From Devosia lacusdianchii (lineage in GTDB: Bacteria; Pseudomonadota; Alphaproteobacteria; Rhizobiales; Devosiaceae), in NCBI RefSeq assembly GCF_022429625.1, contig NZ_CP092483.1, positions 3,831,501-3,895,500 of the forward strand: 64,000 nt of DNA, given 5' to 3'. Each line of letters begins with the position of its first letter. The stretch's first letter is position 1. The translations under genes and the position numbers were made by a program. Below are positions 43,360-51,367 of this stretch, one piece after another. The notes beneath the pieces were generated by a model. It was not told the DNA's origin. It was given only the letters and a program-made list of their open reading frames with translations, and did not search any database.

Positions 43360-44256
43360 CTATTTCTCGTTTTTCTGTTTTTGGTTCTTTATTTTCATCT
43401 TGGGTGACGGCGCGCCTTCGCCCAGCCGGCGACCGAGACTGACGATGATGGCCTGGCAAACGACCAGGGCCGGCACCTGCGAGCGAAAATGGCCGAGCCG
43501 CGCCTCGGTGACATAGAGCACATGGCTGGCCACACCGACGACCGGGCTGAGCTCGTTATCGGTGATGGCAAGCACGGTACGGCCGCGCGCCGCCGCCAGC
43601 TTTGCCGCCTCCACCGTTTCGGGTGTGTAATCATCGAAAGTCACGGCCAGCAGCAGGTCATTGGGTCCCATGGCCCCGATCTGCTCGGCCCGCATGGCGC
43701 CCAGATTGTCCACCAGATGCGCCCGCTTGCCGACATTGGCCAGGCCATAGACCGAATAGGCGCCGATGCTGAAAGCGCCCCGCGCGGCCGCGACATGCAC
43801 GGCGTCGCAGGCGGCCAGCGCATCGACGAACGCCGCCAGTTCCGACCGATCGAGGCTCTCCTCGATGCGCACCAGCGAATTGACCGCCGCCTGCACGAAG
43901 CCCTCGAACATGCGTCCCGAATCCTGGAGGTCGGCATCGGCGATTTCGGCAGCGCCATTGCCCTGGCGGAGCTTGCTGACCCGTTCGGCATAGGGCGCGC
44001 GCGGACCCACCAGCCGTTCGCGGAACACCGCCTGCAACTCGGCAAAGCCGGCAAAGCCAAGTTCCTTGGCGAAGCGTGTGATTGTCGCCGGCGGCACCTG
44101 GGCGTGGTTGGCCAACGTCACCAGCGTACTGATGGCAACTTCCTCGGGATGGTTGAGAAAGAACCGCGCAACCTGCTCTAGCCGCCGGCTCAGCGAACCC
44201 TGCCGGGCGGCTAGTTCCGCACCCAGACTTTCATAATCCTTGATCGTGCTGGCCAC
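43360..44256 (-). CDS. RpiR/MurR-family regulator (HTH plus SIS domain)
   Basis: A 298-residue regulator. The N-terminal HTH_6 domain (about residues 10-85) includes PPATITRFAKELGFAGFAELQ. The SIS sugar-phosphate domain (about 130-270) includes VHVAAARGAFSIGAYSVYGL and LLLAVTFDDYTPETVEAAKLA. The protein ends in an unusual basic tail, KMKIKNQKQKNEK, encoded by an A-rich stretch (43361-43403) very unlike the surrounding GC-rich DNA. It lies at the head of the CUT2 operon and probably controls it in response to a sugar phosphate. Confidence 0.9.
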   Translation of the reverse strand: MASTIKDYESLGAELAARQGSLSRRLEQVARFFLNHPEEVAISTLVTLANHAQVPPATITRFAKELGFAGFAELQAVFRERLVGPRAPYAERVSKLRQGNGAAEIADADLQDSGRMFEGFVQAAVNSLVRIEESLDRSELAAFVDALAACDAVHVAAARGAFSIGAYSVYGLANVGKRAHLVDNLGAMRAEQIGAMGPNDLLLAVTFDDYTPETVEAAKLAAARGRTVLAITDNELSPVVGVASHVLYVTEARLGHFRSQVPALVVCQAIIVSLGRRLGEGAPSPKMKIKNQKQKNEK

Positions 44257-44331
44257 CTGAGTCTCCGCGACGCAGTTGACCGTCGCATGACCCCGATATC
44301 ACCAGCAAGGCCATCGTCGCCAGTCCACGCC

Positions 44332-45060
44332 TCAGGTCAGCACGACATGTTGCGTCAGTTCCTCGATGGTGGTGTCAGCCTTAGCGACGTCGAACACCTT
44401 GGTGCCATGGCTCATGATCACGAAGCGGTCGCAGACTTGGTAGGCGTGGTAGAGGTTGTGGGTCACCAGCACGCTCGACACGCCCTCGGCCTTGAGCCTG
44501 GTGACCTGGTTGAGGAGTGCCTCGGTTTCCCGCACCGACAGGGCCGATGTCGGCTCGTCCAGCAGCAATACCCGGCGCTTAAAGAATACGGCACGCGCAA
44601 TGGCGACCGCCTGTTTCTGCCCACCCGAGAGATCGCCCACAAGCTTGTCCGGCGAGTCGATGCCGGAAATATGCACAGCGCTTTCCAGCACCTGCATGGC
44701 GATGTCGCGCATCTTCTTGAGATCGAGAAAGCCGAAGCGGCCGGTCAGCTCGCGACCGAGGAAAATGTTGCGCGAGATGGAGAGGCAGTCGACCAGGGCG
44801 GTGTTCTGATAGATTGTCTCGATCCCCGCATCGGCGGAATCCCGCCGGCAGGTGAAATCCTGCTTGATGCCATCGACACTGATATGACCCGAACTGGGCC
44901 GATGGATACCAGAGAGCATGTTGACCGTGGTCGACTTGCCGGCGCCGTTATCGCCGAGCAGACCAACGACCTCGCTATGGCCGACTTCGAAGCTGAGATC
45001 GGTCAGCGCCCTGAGCGGGCCGAACGACTTGTTGATATTGTGCAGGGCCAGCAGGCTCAT
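44332..45060 (-). CDS. CUT2-type sugar ABC transporter ATPase, single-domain (FrcA-like)
   Basis: A 242-residue single nucleotide-binding domain. Walker A LGDNGAGKST, signature LSGGQKQAV and Walker B VLLLDEPTSAL are all intact, as is the late LVTHNLYHAYQVCDR switch His. One-domain ATPases of CUT2 systems occur in the fructose FrcBCA transporter. It overlaps the permease gene by four bases. The substrate is probably a monosaccharide. Confidence 0.9.
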   Translation of the reverse strand: MSLLALHNINKSFGPLRALTDLSFEVGHSEVVGLLGDNGAGKSTTVNMLSGIHRPSSGHISVDGIKQDFTCRRDSADAGIETIYQNTALVDCLSISRNIFLGRELTGRFGFLDLKKMRDIAMQVLESAVHISGIDSPDKLVGDLSGGQKQAVAIARAVFFKRRVLLLDEPTSALSVRETEALLNQVTRLKAEGVSSVLVTHNLYHAYQVCDRFVIMSHGTKVFDVAKADTTIEELTQHVVLT

Positions 45061-46076
45061 GATGCGGCTCCCCGGCGGTCAAGGCTGTGATTGAAGATCG
45101 AGGCCGCCACGATCAGGGTGGCGATGAACATGTCGAGATAGAAGCCCGGCGCCCGCATCAGCAGCAGCACGTCGGTAATGGTGAAAATCAGCATCACGCC
45201 GAGAAAGACGCCGAGGATCGAGCCGCGACCGCCGCGCAGCGACAGCCCGCCGATAACGCAGGCGGCAATGGCCTGGAGTTCGAGACCAGCGCCCTGCCCC
45301 GGCTGCACCGAGCCGACGCGTGTCGTGGCAAGAATGCCGGCAAAGGCAGCCATGAAACCGGCTAGGGCGAAGGCGATGAGCTTGATGCGGCCGGTATTGA
45401 CGCCGATGGCCGTAGCCGCCGAGCGGTTGCCGCCGGTGGCAAAGACGTGGTTGCCGAAACGGTGGCGATGCAGCAGCGCCCAGAACACCAGGCATAGCGC
45501 GATGAACCAGAGGAAAGCCGCATTGATGCCGAACAGCGTGCCTGAAAACAGCTCGTTGAAGACCGGGTTGGGGTCGAACCGCACCTGCACGGCGCCATTG
45601 ATCAGCAGCACCGCGCCGCGCCAGAACAACAGTCCGCCAAGCGTGACGATGAAGCTTGGCAGATTGAAGCGCAGCGTCAGGAGGCCGTTGAGCACGCCAA
45701 TCGCGGCGCCGACCAGCAGAGCCGCAGGTGCGGCGAGAAACGCGTCGACGCCGTTGCCCGTCAGCATGGCCATGACGATGGCCGCGAAGGTGTAAACCGA
45801 ACCGATCGAGAGATCGAATTCCCCTGCGATCATCAGCACGCCGGCGCCAAGGGCGAGGCAACCGAGCACCGGCACCGAGCGCATGAGAATGCCCATATTC
45901 TGCGACGAGAGATAACGGAAGTCGTCCGGGAACAGCAGGCCGGCGGCGATACAGACGATCTGCACGGCCACGAAGACCATAAGGATGGCTCCGGCCGGCA
46001 TGGTCAGCAGACTATGGAGCCGTGCGGCAACCGTCCGCTCGGCCGCGGCGGCGTGATCATGGGTCATGACGGTCAC
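45057..46076 (-). CDS. CUT2 sugar ABC transporter permease (FrcC/RbsC-like)
   Basis: A 339-residue membrane protein with VLMIAGEFDLSIGSVYTFAA and the late GGLSLRGGRGSILGVFLGVM motif. The start is uncertain. GTG at 46076 has AGGA eight bases upstream, while ATG at 46067 is 17 bases from it. It lies 58 bases after the binding-protein gene, with a hairpin in the gap. Confidence 0.88.
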   Translation of the reverse strand: MTVMTHDHAAAAERTVAARLHSLLTMPAGAILMVFVAVQIVCIAAGLLFPDDFRYLSSQNMGILMRSVPVLGCLALGAGVLMIAGEFDLSIGSVYTFAAIVMAMLTGNGVDAFLAAPAALLVGAAIGVLNGLLTLRFNLPSFIVTLGGLLFWRGAVLLINGAVQVRFDPNPVFNELFSGTLFGINAAFLWFIALCLVFWALLHRHRFGNHVFATGGNRSAATAIGVNTGRIKLIAFALAGFMAAFAGILATTRVGSVQPGQGAGLELQAIAACVIGGLSLRGGRGSILGVFLGVMLIFTITDVLLLMRAPGFYLDMFIATLIVAASIFNHSLDRRGAAS

Positions 46077-46099
46077 AGTGTATGTCCTGGTAGGGAGGA

Positions 46100-46130
46100 G
46101 GGAGCCCGGCCTGAGACCGGCCGGAGCCCT
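46100..46130 (-). promoter_or_regulatory. Hairpin between binding-protein and permease genes
   Basis: CCGGCC at 46106-46111 pairs with GGCCGG at 46119-46124, and outer GGGAG and AGCCCT bases can extend the stem with a bulge. It sits just after the binding-protein stop on the minus strand, in the same relative place as the other hairpins after binding-protein genes of this window. Confidence 0.4.
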
Positions 46131-46134
46131 GCCC

Positions 46135-47094
46135 TCAGCGATAGGTGCCGATGAACGGCTTCACGACGCCAATGCGTTCCTGGTTGAGGAAGGCGCCCTG
46201 GCCGGTGTCGACGTCGGTCGGGGTCAGGCCATAACGGGCCGCCATGGCGATCTGAGCGATCGGGTAATAGCCCTGCAGGTAGGGCTGCTGATCCATGGTG
46301 GCGAACATCGCTCCGGATTCGACAGCGTTGACGATCTCAACCGCGAGATCGAAACCGCCGAACGGAATCTCCACGCCAGCATCCTTGATCGCGCCGGCCC
46401 CCACGGTGGAGGTCACCGAGCCGGTGCCGAACAGCGCCTTGATATCGGGGTTAGCGATCAGCACCTGCGCCATGATGTTCTGCGCTTCCGCCGGATCGAG
46501 ACCGGCACGCACGGTTTCGACCTTGATGCCATGCTCTTCCATCGCCTTTTCGATGCCGCCGCCCCGGGCCACGGCAAAGCTGGCCTCTGGGATTTCGCGG
46601 GGATTGAAGACGGTGTCGCCTTCCTTGAGATCGAAAGCCTCGATCATGCGTAGCCCCAGTTCATAGCCGGAGGCGAACTCGTTCATGCCAACATAAGCCT
46701 GCCGGCAATTGCCATCGGCGCCTTCGAGATCGTCATTGTTGAAGCCGATGACGACGACGCCGGATTCGACGGCCGCGCAGATGCTCTCGTCGAACGCATC
46801 CGAGCTCGAAATGGCCACCGCTATGCCATCGACACCGGCGGCCACGGCGGTTTCGATCAGATCGTTCTGACGCACCGGATCGTTATTGGCATATTGCACG
46901 TCGAGATCGACGCCAAAGGCCGCAGCGGCGTCCTGCGCCCCTTTGACAACCGGGTTGAAGAACTGCACGCTGGGGTCGAGATAGATGATCATGGTCGCCG
47001 AAACCGGATCCTGATCCTGCGCGACAGCGCCACAGGCGCTGGCAAACAGGGCGCACCCCGCCAGTAGCGCGGCCTTTGACTTGGTCAATTTCAT
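46135..47094 (-). CDS. CUT2 sugar-binding periplasmic protein (FrcB/RbsB-like)
   Basis: A 319-residue precursor with signal peptide MKLTKSKAALLAGCALFASA ending at GAVAQ. Mature blocks include SATMIIYLDPSVQFFNPVVKG, ETAVAAGVDGIAVAI, VVIGFNNDD and FATMDQQPYLQGYYPIAQI, the type I sugar-binder fold. ATG at 47094 has GGAGG eight bases upstream; the GTG at 47097 is less likely. It forms a BCA cassette with the permease and ATPase genes. Confidence 0.91.
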   Translation of the reverse strand: MKLTKSKAALLAGCALFASACGAVAQDQDPVSATMIIYLDPSVQFFNPVVKGAQDAAAAFGVDLDVQYANNDPVRQNDLIETAVAAGVDGIAVAISSSDAFDESICAAVESGVVVIGFNNDDLEGADGNCRQAYVGMNEFASGYELGLRMIEAFDLKEGDTVFNPREIPEASFAVARGGGIEKAMEEHGIKVETVRAGLDPAEAQNIMAQVLIANPDIKALFGTGSVTSTVGAGAIKDAGVEIPFGGFDLAVEIVNAVESGAMFATMDQQPYLQGYYPIAQIAMAARYGLTPTDVDTGQGAFLNQERIGVVKPFIGTYR

Positions 47095-47189
47095 CACTTA
47101 GTCCTCCCTTTGGATTGCCGCGGTTCCTCCTCGGTCCCGCTTCGCAAAGGCGTCCTCCGACCAAAGATTACGCCTTGCGAGTCCGTCTT

Positions 47190-47225
47190 CCCTGGTTCCA
47201 GCGCTCCTCAGTGCTGGAACCAGGG
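47190..47225 (-). promoter_or_regulatory. 13-bp inverted repeat at the end of the aldehyde dehydrogenase gene
   Basis: CCCTGGTTCCAGC at 47190-47202 pairs perfectly with GCTGGAACCAGGG at 47213-47225. The hairpin covers the last codons and the stop of the dehydrogenase gene, just before the sugar-binding-protein gene. The minus strand has no T-run after it. It could terminate partly or protect mRNA ends. Confidence 0.55.
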
Positions 47226-48743
47226 TTGTCCCCGCCCAAGCGTCATGTGCAGACCCTTGAATTGGGAATACTCGTCGAAACCGTAGCGGCCGAGTTCGCG
47301 ACCAACGCCGCTTTTCTTGTAGCCGCCGATCGGCAGCTCGGGCGTTCCGTCGATGACGGAGTTGATCCAGCAGCGCCCGGCGCGGAGCTGGCGCGTGGTC
47401 TGGATGGCGGTTTCGAGATCGCGCGACCAGACACTCGCCGAAAGGCCGAATGGCGTGCCATTGGCGAGCGCCACCGCCTCCTCGCGCGTGTCGAAGCCGA
47501 TCGTCGCCAGCACCGGCCCGAAGATTTCCTCTTGAGCGATGGTCATGTCGGGCCTGACGCCGTCGAACACGGTCGGCGCGAAGAAATTGCCGCTCTTGGC
47601 GTCGACCATGTCTCCACCCAACAGCAACTCCGCCCCCTCGCGCAGCCCGGTCGCGACATAGCCCGCGACCTTTTCGATGTGCTGGTCAGAGACCATGGCG
47701 CCGAACCGCGACGCCTCGCCCAGCGGATCGCCGAAAGGCAGGCGGCGTGACAGGTCCAGCAGCCGCTCGAGCAGCGCCGGGCGGATGGCATTGGCGACAA
47801 TAAGGCGGCTGCCGGAAATGCAGCACTGCCCGGCATTGTGATAGACGCCGTAAGCGATACCGTCGGCCGCCGCTTCGAGGTCGGCATCGGCAAAGACGAT
47901 CTGCGGCCCCTTGCCGCCCAGTTCCAACCCCACGCGCTTGATGCCGGCGGCGGCGATGGCAGCGAGATGGGTGCCCACCCTTACTGAGCCGGTGAAGGCC
48001 AGCACGTCGACACGCGGGTCCTCGGCGAGCACCTGCCCTGCCGCCGCACCGGTACCGGTGATGACGTTGAACACCCCGGGGGGCATGCCGGCTTCCAGCG
48101 CCAGTTCGGCGAGCCGAACCGTTGTGCCGGACGTGAATTCGCTTGGCTTGACCACCACGGTGCAGCCGGCGCCAAGCGCCCAAGGCACGCGTTCGGACAC
48201 GATAATGAATGGGAAGTTCCAGGGCGTGATGATACCGACGACACCGGCCGGTTCGCGCAGGACCAGGCCGAGGCGGTTTTCCCCGATGGCATTGTGGCTG
48301 TCGCCCTCTAGGCCCCGCGACTGGCCGGCCGCGTAAGTCCAGAGGTCGGCGCAATAGCCGATCTCGCCGCGCGCCTGGTTGATCGGCTTGCCGGTTTCGA
48401 GACACTCGATCAAGGCGAGTTCCTCGACATGGCGCAGGATGTTTGCGGCCACGGCATGCAGGATGGTCGAGCGCTCGGCGGCGGTCATGCGCGGCCAATG
48501 CCCGGTATCGAAGGCCTTGCGCGCGGCACGAATGGCCAGGTCAGCATCGGCTGCGCCACCGGCAGGCCACACGCCGACCACCTTGCCGCGGTGGCCCGGG
48601 CTCTGCCGTTCGATGACCTCGCCGCTCAAGGCGTCGCGTGAGACGCCATCGATCGGCATGCGATAGGTCCGTTTACTCGCAAGCCGCGGGTCACTAAGGT
48701 CCGGCACTACGAAATTGTCCTGAAAGCGGGCCTGAATGGTCAT
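47208..48743 (-). CDS. NAD(P)-dependent aldehyde dehydrogenase
   Basis: A 511-residue ALDH. GIITPWNFPFIIVSERV is the cofactor region, LELGGKGPQIV holds the catalytic Glu and GQCCISGSRL the catalytic Cys. EEIFGPVLATIGF and the C-terminal GGYKKSGVGRELGRYG motif are present. ATG at 48743 is chosen over TTG at 48746. GAGGAGGG lies more than 20 bases upstream, and a small hairpin (GGTGGG/CCCACC, 48750-48767) lies between. It probably oxidises the aldehyde from breakdown of the imported sugar or alcohol. It is the first gene of the operon and faces the divergent GntR gene. Confidence 0.9.
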   Translation of the reverse strand: MTIQARFQDNFVVPDLSDPRLASKRTYRMPIDGVSRDALSGEVIERQSPGHRGKVVGVWPAGGAADADLAIRAARKAFDTGHWPRMTAAERSTILHAVAANILRHVEELALIECLETGKPINQARGEIGYCADLWTYAAGQSRGLEGDSHNAIGENRLGLVLREPAGVVGIITPWNFPFIIVSERVPWALGAGCTVVVKPSEFTSGTTVRLAELALEAGMPPGVFNVITGTGAAAGQVLAEDPRVDVLAFTGSVRVGTHLAAIAAAGIKRVGLELGGKGPQIVFADADLEAAADGIAYGVYHNAGQCCISGSRLIVANAIRPALLERLLDLSRRLPFGDPLGEASRFGAMVSDQHIEKVAGYVATGLREGAELLLGGDMVDAKSGNFFAPTVFDGVRPDMTIAQEEIFGPVLATIGFDTREEAVALANGTPFGLSASVWSRDLETAIQTTRQLRAGRCWINSVIDGTPELPIGGYKKSGVGRELGRYGFDEYSQFKGLHMTLGRGQPWFQH

Positions 48744-48801
48744 CAAACCGGTGGGATCGGACCCACCCTCCTCTTAGTCACGAGCCTCTTGAACAGGCCT
48801 C

Positions 48802-48827
48802 GTATGGAATTGTATGGTACCGTATGG
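48802..48827. repeat. Three GTATGG repeats with 10-bp period in divergent promoter region
   Basis: GTATGG occurs at 48802-48807, 48812-48817 and 48822-48827, exactly one helical turn apart, between the aldehyde dehydrogenase gene and the GntR gene. The last two overlap a near-palindrome around GGTACC (TATGGTACCGTA at 48813-48824). A/T content is locally higher. The region probably binds the adjacent GntR regulator. Confidence 0.55.
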
Positions 48828-48868
48828 TGCATGGTATTGCCCTGTCAATGCCATTGGCGAGATGTAAT

Positions 48869-49552
48869 ATGACTCTGGAAATGCAGCCGGCTGAGAGCAG
48901 CGAAAGCGCCGCCGCGTCGATTGAAAAAGACCTGCGCCGCTCCATTATCGAGCTGGAGCTGCTGCCCGGCGCGCGGCTGTCTGAACAGGATATCGCCACC
49001 CGCCTGGGTGTTTCGCGGCAGCCGGTGCGCGAAGCGCTGATCCGCCTCGCCAATTCACGGCTGATCGAAATCCGTCCTCACCGCGGCACGGTGGTGGCCC
49101 GTATCTCGGCCAAGGAAATGACTGAGGCGCTGTTCGTGCGGCAGTCGGTAGAGCTTGCGGTGGTGGCCCGAGCGGCCCTCTCGTTTGACCCCTGGCAGCG
49201 CAAGCGCATCGCGACCCTGCTGACCAAACAGGAAGAGGCGTCGGCCAAATTAGACCATGCCGCCTTCCGCGAGCACGACGAGGCGTTTCACATTGCTCTG
49301 GCGACCGGCGCTGGTGTGGGCATCGCCTGGATCGCCATCGCAGATATGAAGACGCACATGGACCGTGTCTGCAACATGACGCTGCAAGGGGAGGCCGACA
49401 TGCAGCGGCGCGTGCGCGAGCACCATGCCATCATGGCCGCGATTGACGCGCATAACGCTACCGAGGCGCAGCGCGCCATGACCGAGCATCTGAGCAGCAT
49501 CCTCGACGACCTGCCGGACCTCGAAACCCGGCATGCAAGCCTGTTCATCTAG
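48869..49552 (+). CDS. GntR-family regulator, FCD subfamily
   Basis: A 227-residue regulator with a winged helix-turn-helix at about residues 14-72 (LRRSIIELELLPGARLSEQD, IATRLGVSRQPVREALIRLA) and an FCD domain with FREHDEAFHIALATGAG and REHHAIMAAI His motifs. ATG at 48869 is used since GGCGAG precedes it; the frame upstream to 48824 crosses the repeat region. It reads away from the aldehyde dehydrogenase/FrcBCA-like operon and towards the SDR gene 10 bases downstream. It probably controls both. Confidence 0.9.
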   Translation: MTLEMQPAESSESAAASIEKDLRRSIIELELLPGARLSEQDIATRLGVSRQPVREALIRLANSRLIEIRPHRGTVVARISAKEMTEALFVRQSVELAVVARAALSFDPWQRKRIATLLTKQEEASAKLDHAAFREHDEAFHIALATGAGVGIAWIAIADMKTHMDRVCNMTLQGEADMQRRVREHHAIMAAIDAHNATEAQRAMTEHLSSILDDLPDLETRHASLFI

Positions 49553-49562
49553 GAATTCGTTG

Positions 49563-50330
49563 ATGACTCAAACCGCGCGATACCCCAGCCTGGCCGGCGC
49601 TCCGGTGATCATTTCCGGCGGCGCGTCGGGTATCGGCGAGGCGCTGGTGCGGAACTTCGCAGCCCAGGGCGCCAGGGTCGGCTTTGTCGACGTGCAGGCC
49701 GAACGTGGCGCCGTACTGGCCGAAGAACTGGCAGCGGCGGGGCAGGTCGCTAGGTTCACCGCCTGCGACATTACCGATACCGAGGCCTATCGCAGCGCTA
49801 TTGCCGGCTTTGCCGAAGCCCATGGCGACGCCATGGTGCTGGTCAACAACGCCGCCCATGATGAGCGCCATGACTGGCAAGAGGTGACCTCCGCCTATTG
49901 GGACGAGCGCATGGCGGTCAACCTCAAGCACAGTTTCTTCGCTATCCAGTCGGTGGCGCCCGGCATGATCCGGGCCGGGCGTGGGTCGATCATCAATACG
50001 GGTTCGATCAGTTGGATGATCATGGCGCCACGCCTGCCGATCTACGAAGCCGCCAAGGCCGCCACGCATGGCCTGACCCGATCGATGGCCCGCGAACTGG
50101 GCAAGCACGGCATCCGGGTCAACACGCTGGTACCTGGCTGGATCATGACGGAGCGTCAGATCGCCCTTTGGCTGAACCCGGCGACCGAGCAACTGATCGA
50201 CGACAGCCAGGCGCTGGCCGGCCGCGTCTATCCGGATGACGTCGCTCGCATGGCGCTGTTTCTGGCGTCAGAGGACAGCGCCATGATCTCGGCGCAGCAA
50301 TTCCTCGTCGATGGTGGCTGGGCCAACTAG
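49563..50330 (+). CDS. Short-chain dehydrogenase/reductase
   Basis: A 255-residue SDR with VIISGGASGIG, NNAA, Ser in NTGSISW and Tyr/Lys in YEAAK, ending QQFLVDGGWAN. ATG at 49563 has AGGA eight bases upstream. It follows the GntR gene by ten bases and is probably co-transcribed with it. It resembles sugar-alcohol or L-fucose/L-arabinose dehydrogenases of the SDR type; the substrate is unknown. Confidence 0.88.
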   Translation: MTQTARYPSLAGAPVIISGGASGIGEALVRNFAAQGARVGFVDVQAERGAVLAEELAAAGQVARFTACDITDTEAYRSAIAGFAEAHGDAMVLVNNAAHDERHDWQEVTSAYWDERMAVNLKHSFFAIQSVAPGMIRAGRGSIINTGSISWMIMAPRLPIYEAAKAATHGLTRSMARELGKHGIRVNTLVPGWIMTERQIALWLNPATEQLIDDSQALAGRVYPDDVARMALFLASEDSAMISAQQFLVDGGWAN

Positions 50331-50353
50331 ACCCAAGGCGCCGCTCAAACAGC

Positions 50354-50432
50354 ATTGCCGCCGGCGGCCTGGGCCAGCGGCAATACCCGACGATTTTCCC
50401 GGCGACCACGCCCCTCGTATCTGGTCGCCGGG
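50354..50432. terminator. Two tandem inverted repeats between convergent genes
   Basis: ATTGCCGC at 50354-50361 pairs with GCGGCAAT at 50377-50384, and CCCGGCGACCA at 50398-50408 pairs with TGGTCGCCGGG at 50422-50432. Neither is followed by a T-run on either strand. Lying between convergent genes, they probably act as factor-dependent or bidirectional transcript ends. Confidence 0.5.
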
Positions 50433-50434
50433 CC

Positions 50435-51367
50435 CTAGCCTGCCACGTTCAGCCGGACGTAGTGTCCTGGTCCGACTTCAGTGGCGGCCTGGAGAGGACG
50501 GCGGGTCGCCTCGCGAACCGCCTCGGCGCGTTCGGAGAATGACTTTCCGCCAGCGCCCGTCACACGCACACCCGGATCGGGCACGGCGGACAGCAACAAT
50601 TGGGTATAGGGATGCTGCGGATTGTCGATAATGGCGGCCGGCGGCCCCCATTCGACCACCCGGCCCGCAAACATGATGGCGACGTCGTCGGCCAGGTATT
50701 GGGCCGTGGCGATATCGTGGGTGATGTAGAGGAAGGCGATGGAGCGCTCCTCCTTCATCCGCCGCATCAGATCGAGCACGGACCGCCGGATCGACACGTC
50801 GAGCATCGAGGTGGGCTCATCGGCAACAATCAGCTCGGCACCGACCGCCAGGGCGCGCGCCAGGTTCACGCGCTGGCGCTGTCCGCCGGACAGTTCATGC
50901 GGGAACTTGTCCATGCACACGTCGGGATCCATCTCCACGTCATCGAGCACCTGGCGTACGGCCGCTTCGAGCTCGGCAGTCTTGACGCCGCGATGCAATT
51001 GCAGCGGGCGCTGAAGGTGGTGACGGATAGTGTGCGCCGGATTGAGCGCCGAGAACGGGTCCTGGAACACCATCTGCACGCTGCGCAGGTAATCCAGCCG
51101 CTCGCGGCGCGAGTGAAAGCTGGCGATATCGCGGCCCTTGAAACTTACCGAGCCGCTCGAGAGCGTGAACAGCCGCGTGACCGCGCGTCCGAGCGTGGAC
51201 TTGCCCGAGCCGCTTTCACCGACGATGGCGAGCGCCTTGCCGGCCCGGACGGTCAGCGACACGTCCTTGAGGGCAACGACCTCGCGGGCCTGCCCAAACA
51301 TTGGCTTCAGCGAGAAGACCTTGGTGGCGTCTTCCAGACGCAGCAATGCGATATCCTGGTTGATCAT
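50435..51367 (-). CDS. Oligopeptide-type ABC transporter ATPase (DppF/OppF-like)
   Basis: A 310-residue ATPase with Walker [11 protein letters not shown], signature LSGGQRQR and Walker B LIVADEPTSMLD. After YTQLLLSAVPDPG, the usual cysteine-bearing extension is absent; instead it ends ATEVGPGHYVRLNVAG. It overlaps the preceding ATPase by four bases and is the last gene of this transporter operon. Confidence 0.9.
   Translation of the reverse strand: MINQDIALLRLEDATKVFSLKPMFGQAREVVALKDVSLTVRAGKALAIVGESGSGKSTLGRAVTRLFTLSSGSVSFKGRDIASFHSRRERLDYLRSVQMVFQDPFSALNPAHTIRHHLQRPLQLHRGVKTAELEAAVRQVLDDVEMDPDVCMDKFPHELSGGQRQRVNLARALAVGAELIVADEPTSMLDVSIRRSVLDLMRRMKEERSIAFLYITHDIATAQYLADDVAIMFAGRVVEWGPPAAIIDNPQHPYTQLLLSAVPDPGVRVTGAGGKSFSERAEAVREATRRPLQAATEVGPGHYVRLNVAG

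Noticed and set aside
48802..48827. The GTATGG repeats as a CRISPR-like or iteron array
   Set aside because: Only three 6-base units with 4-base spacers, inside a promoter region; this is far too short for CRISPR and without replication genes nearby.
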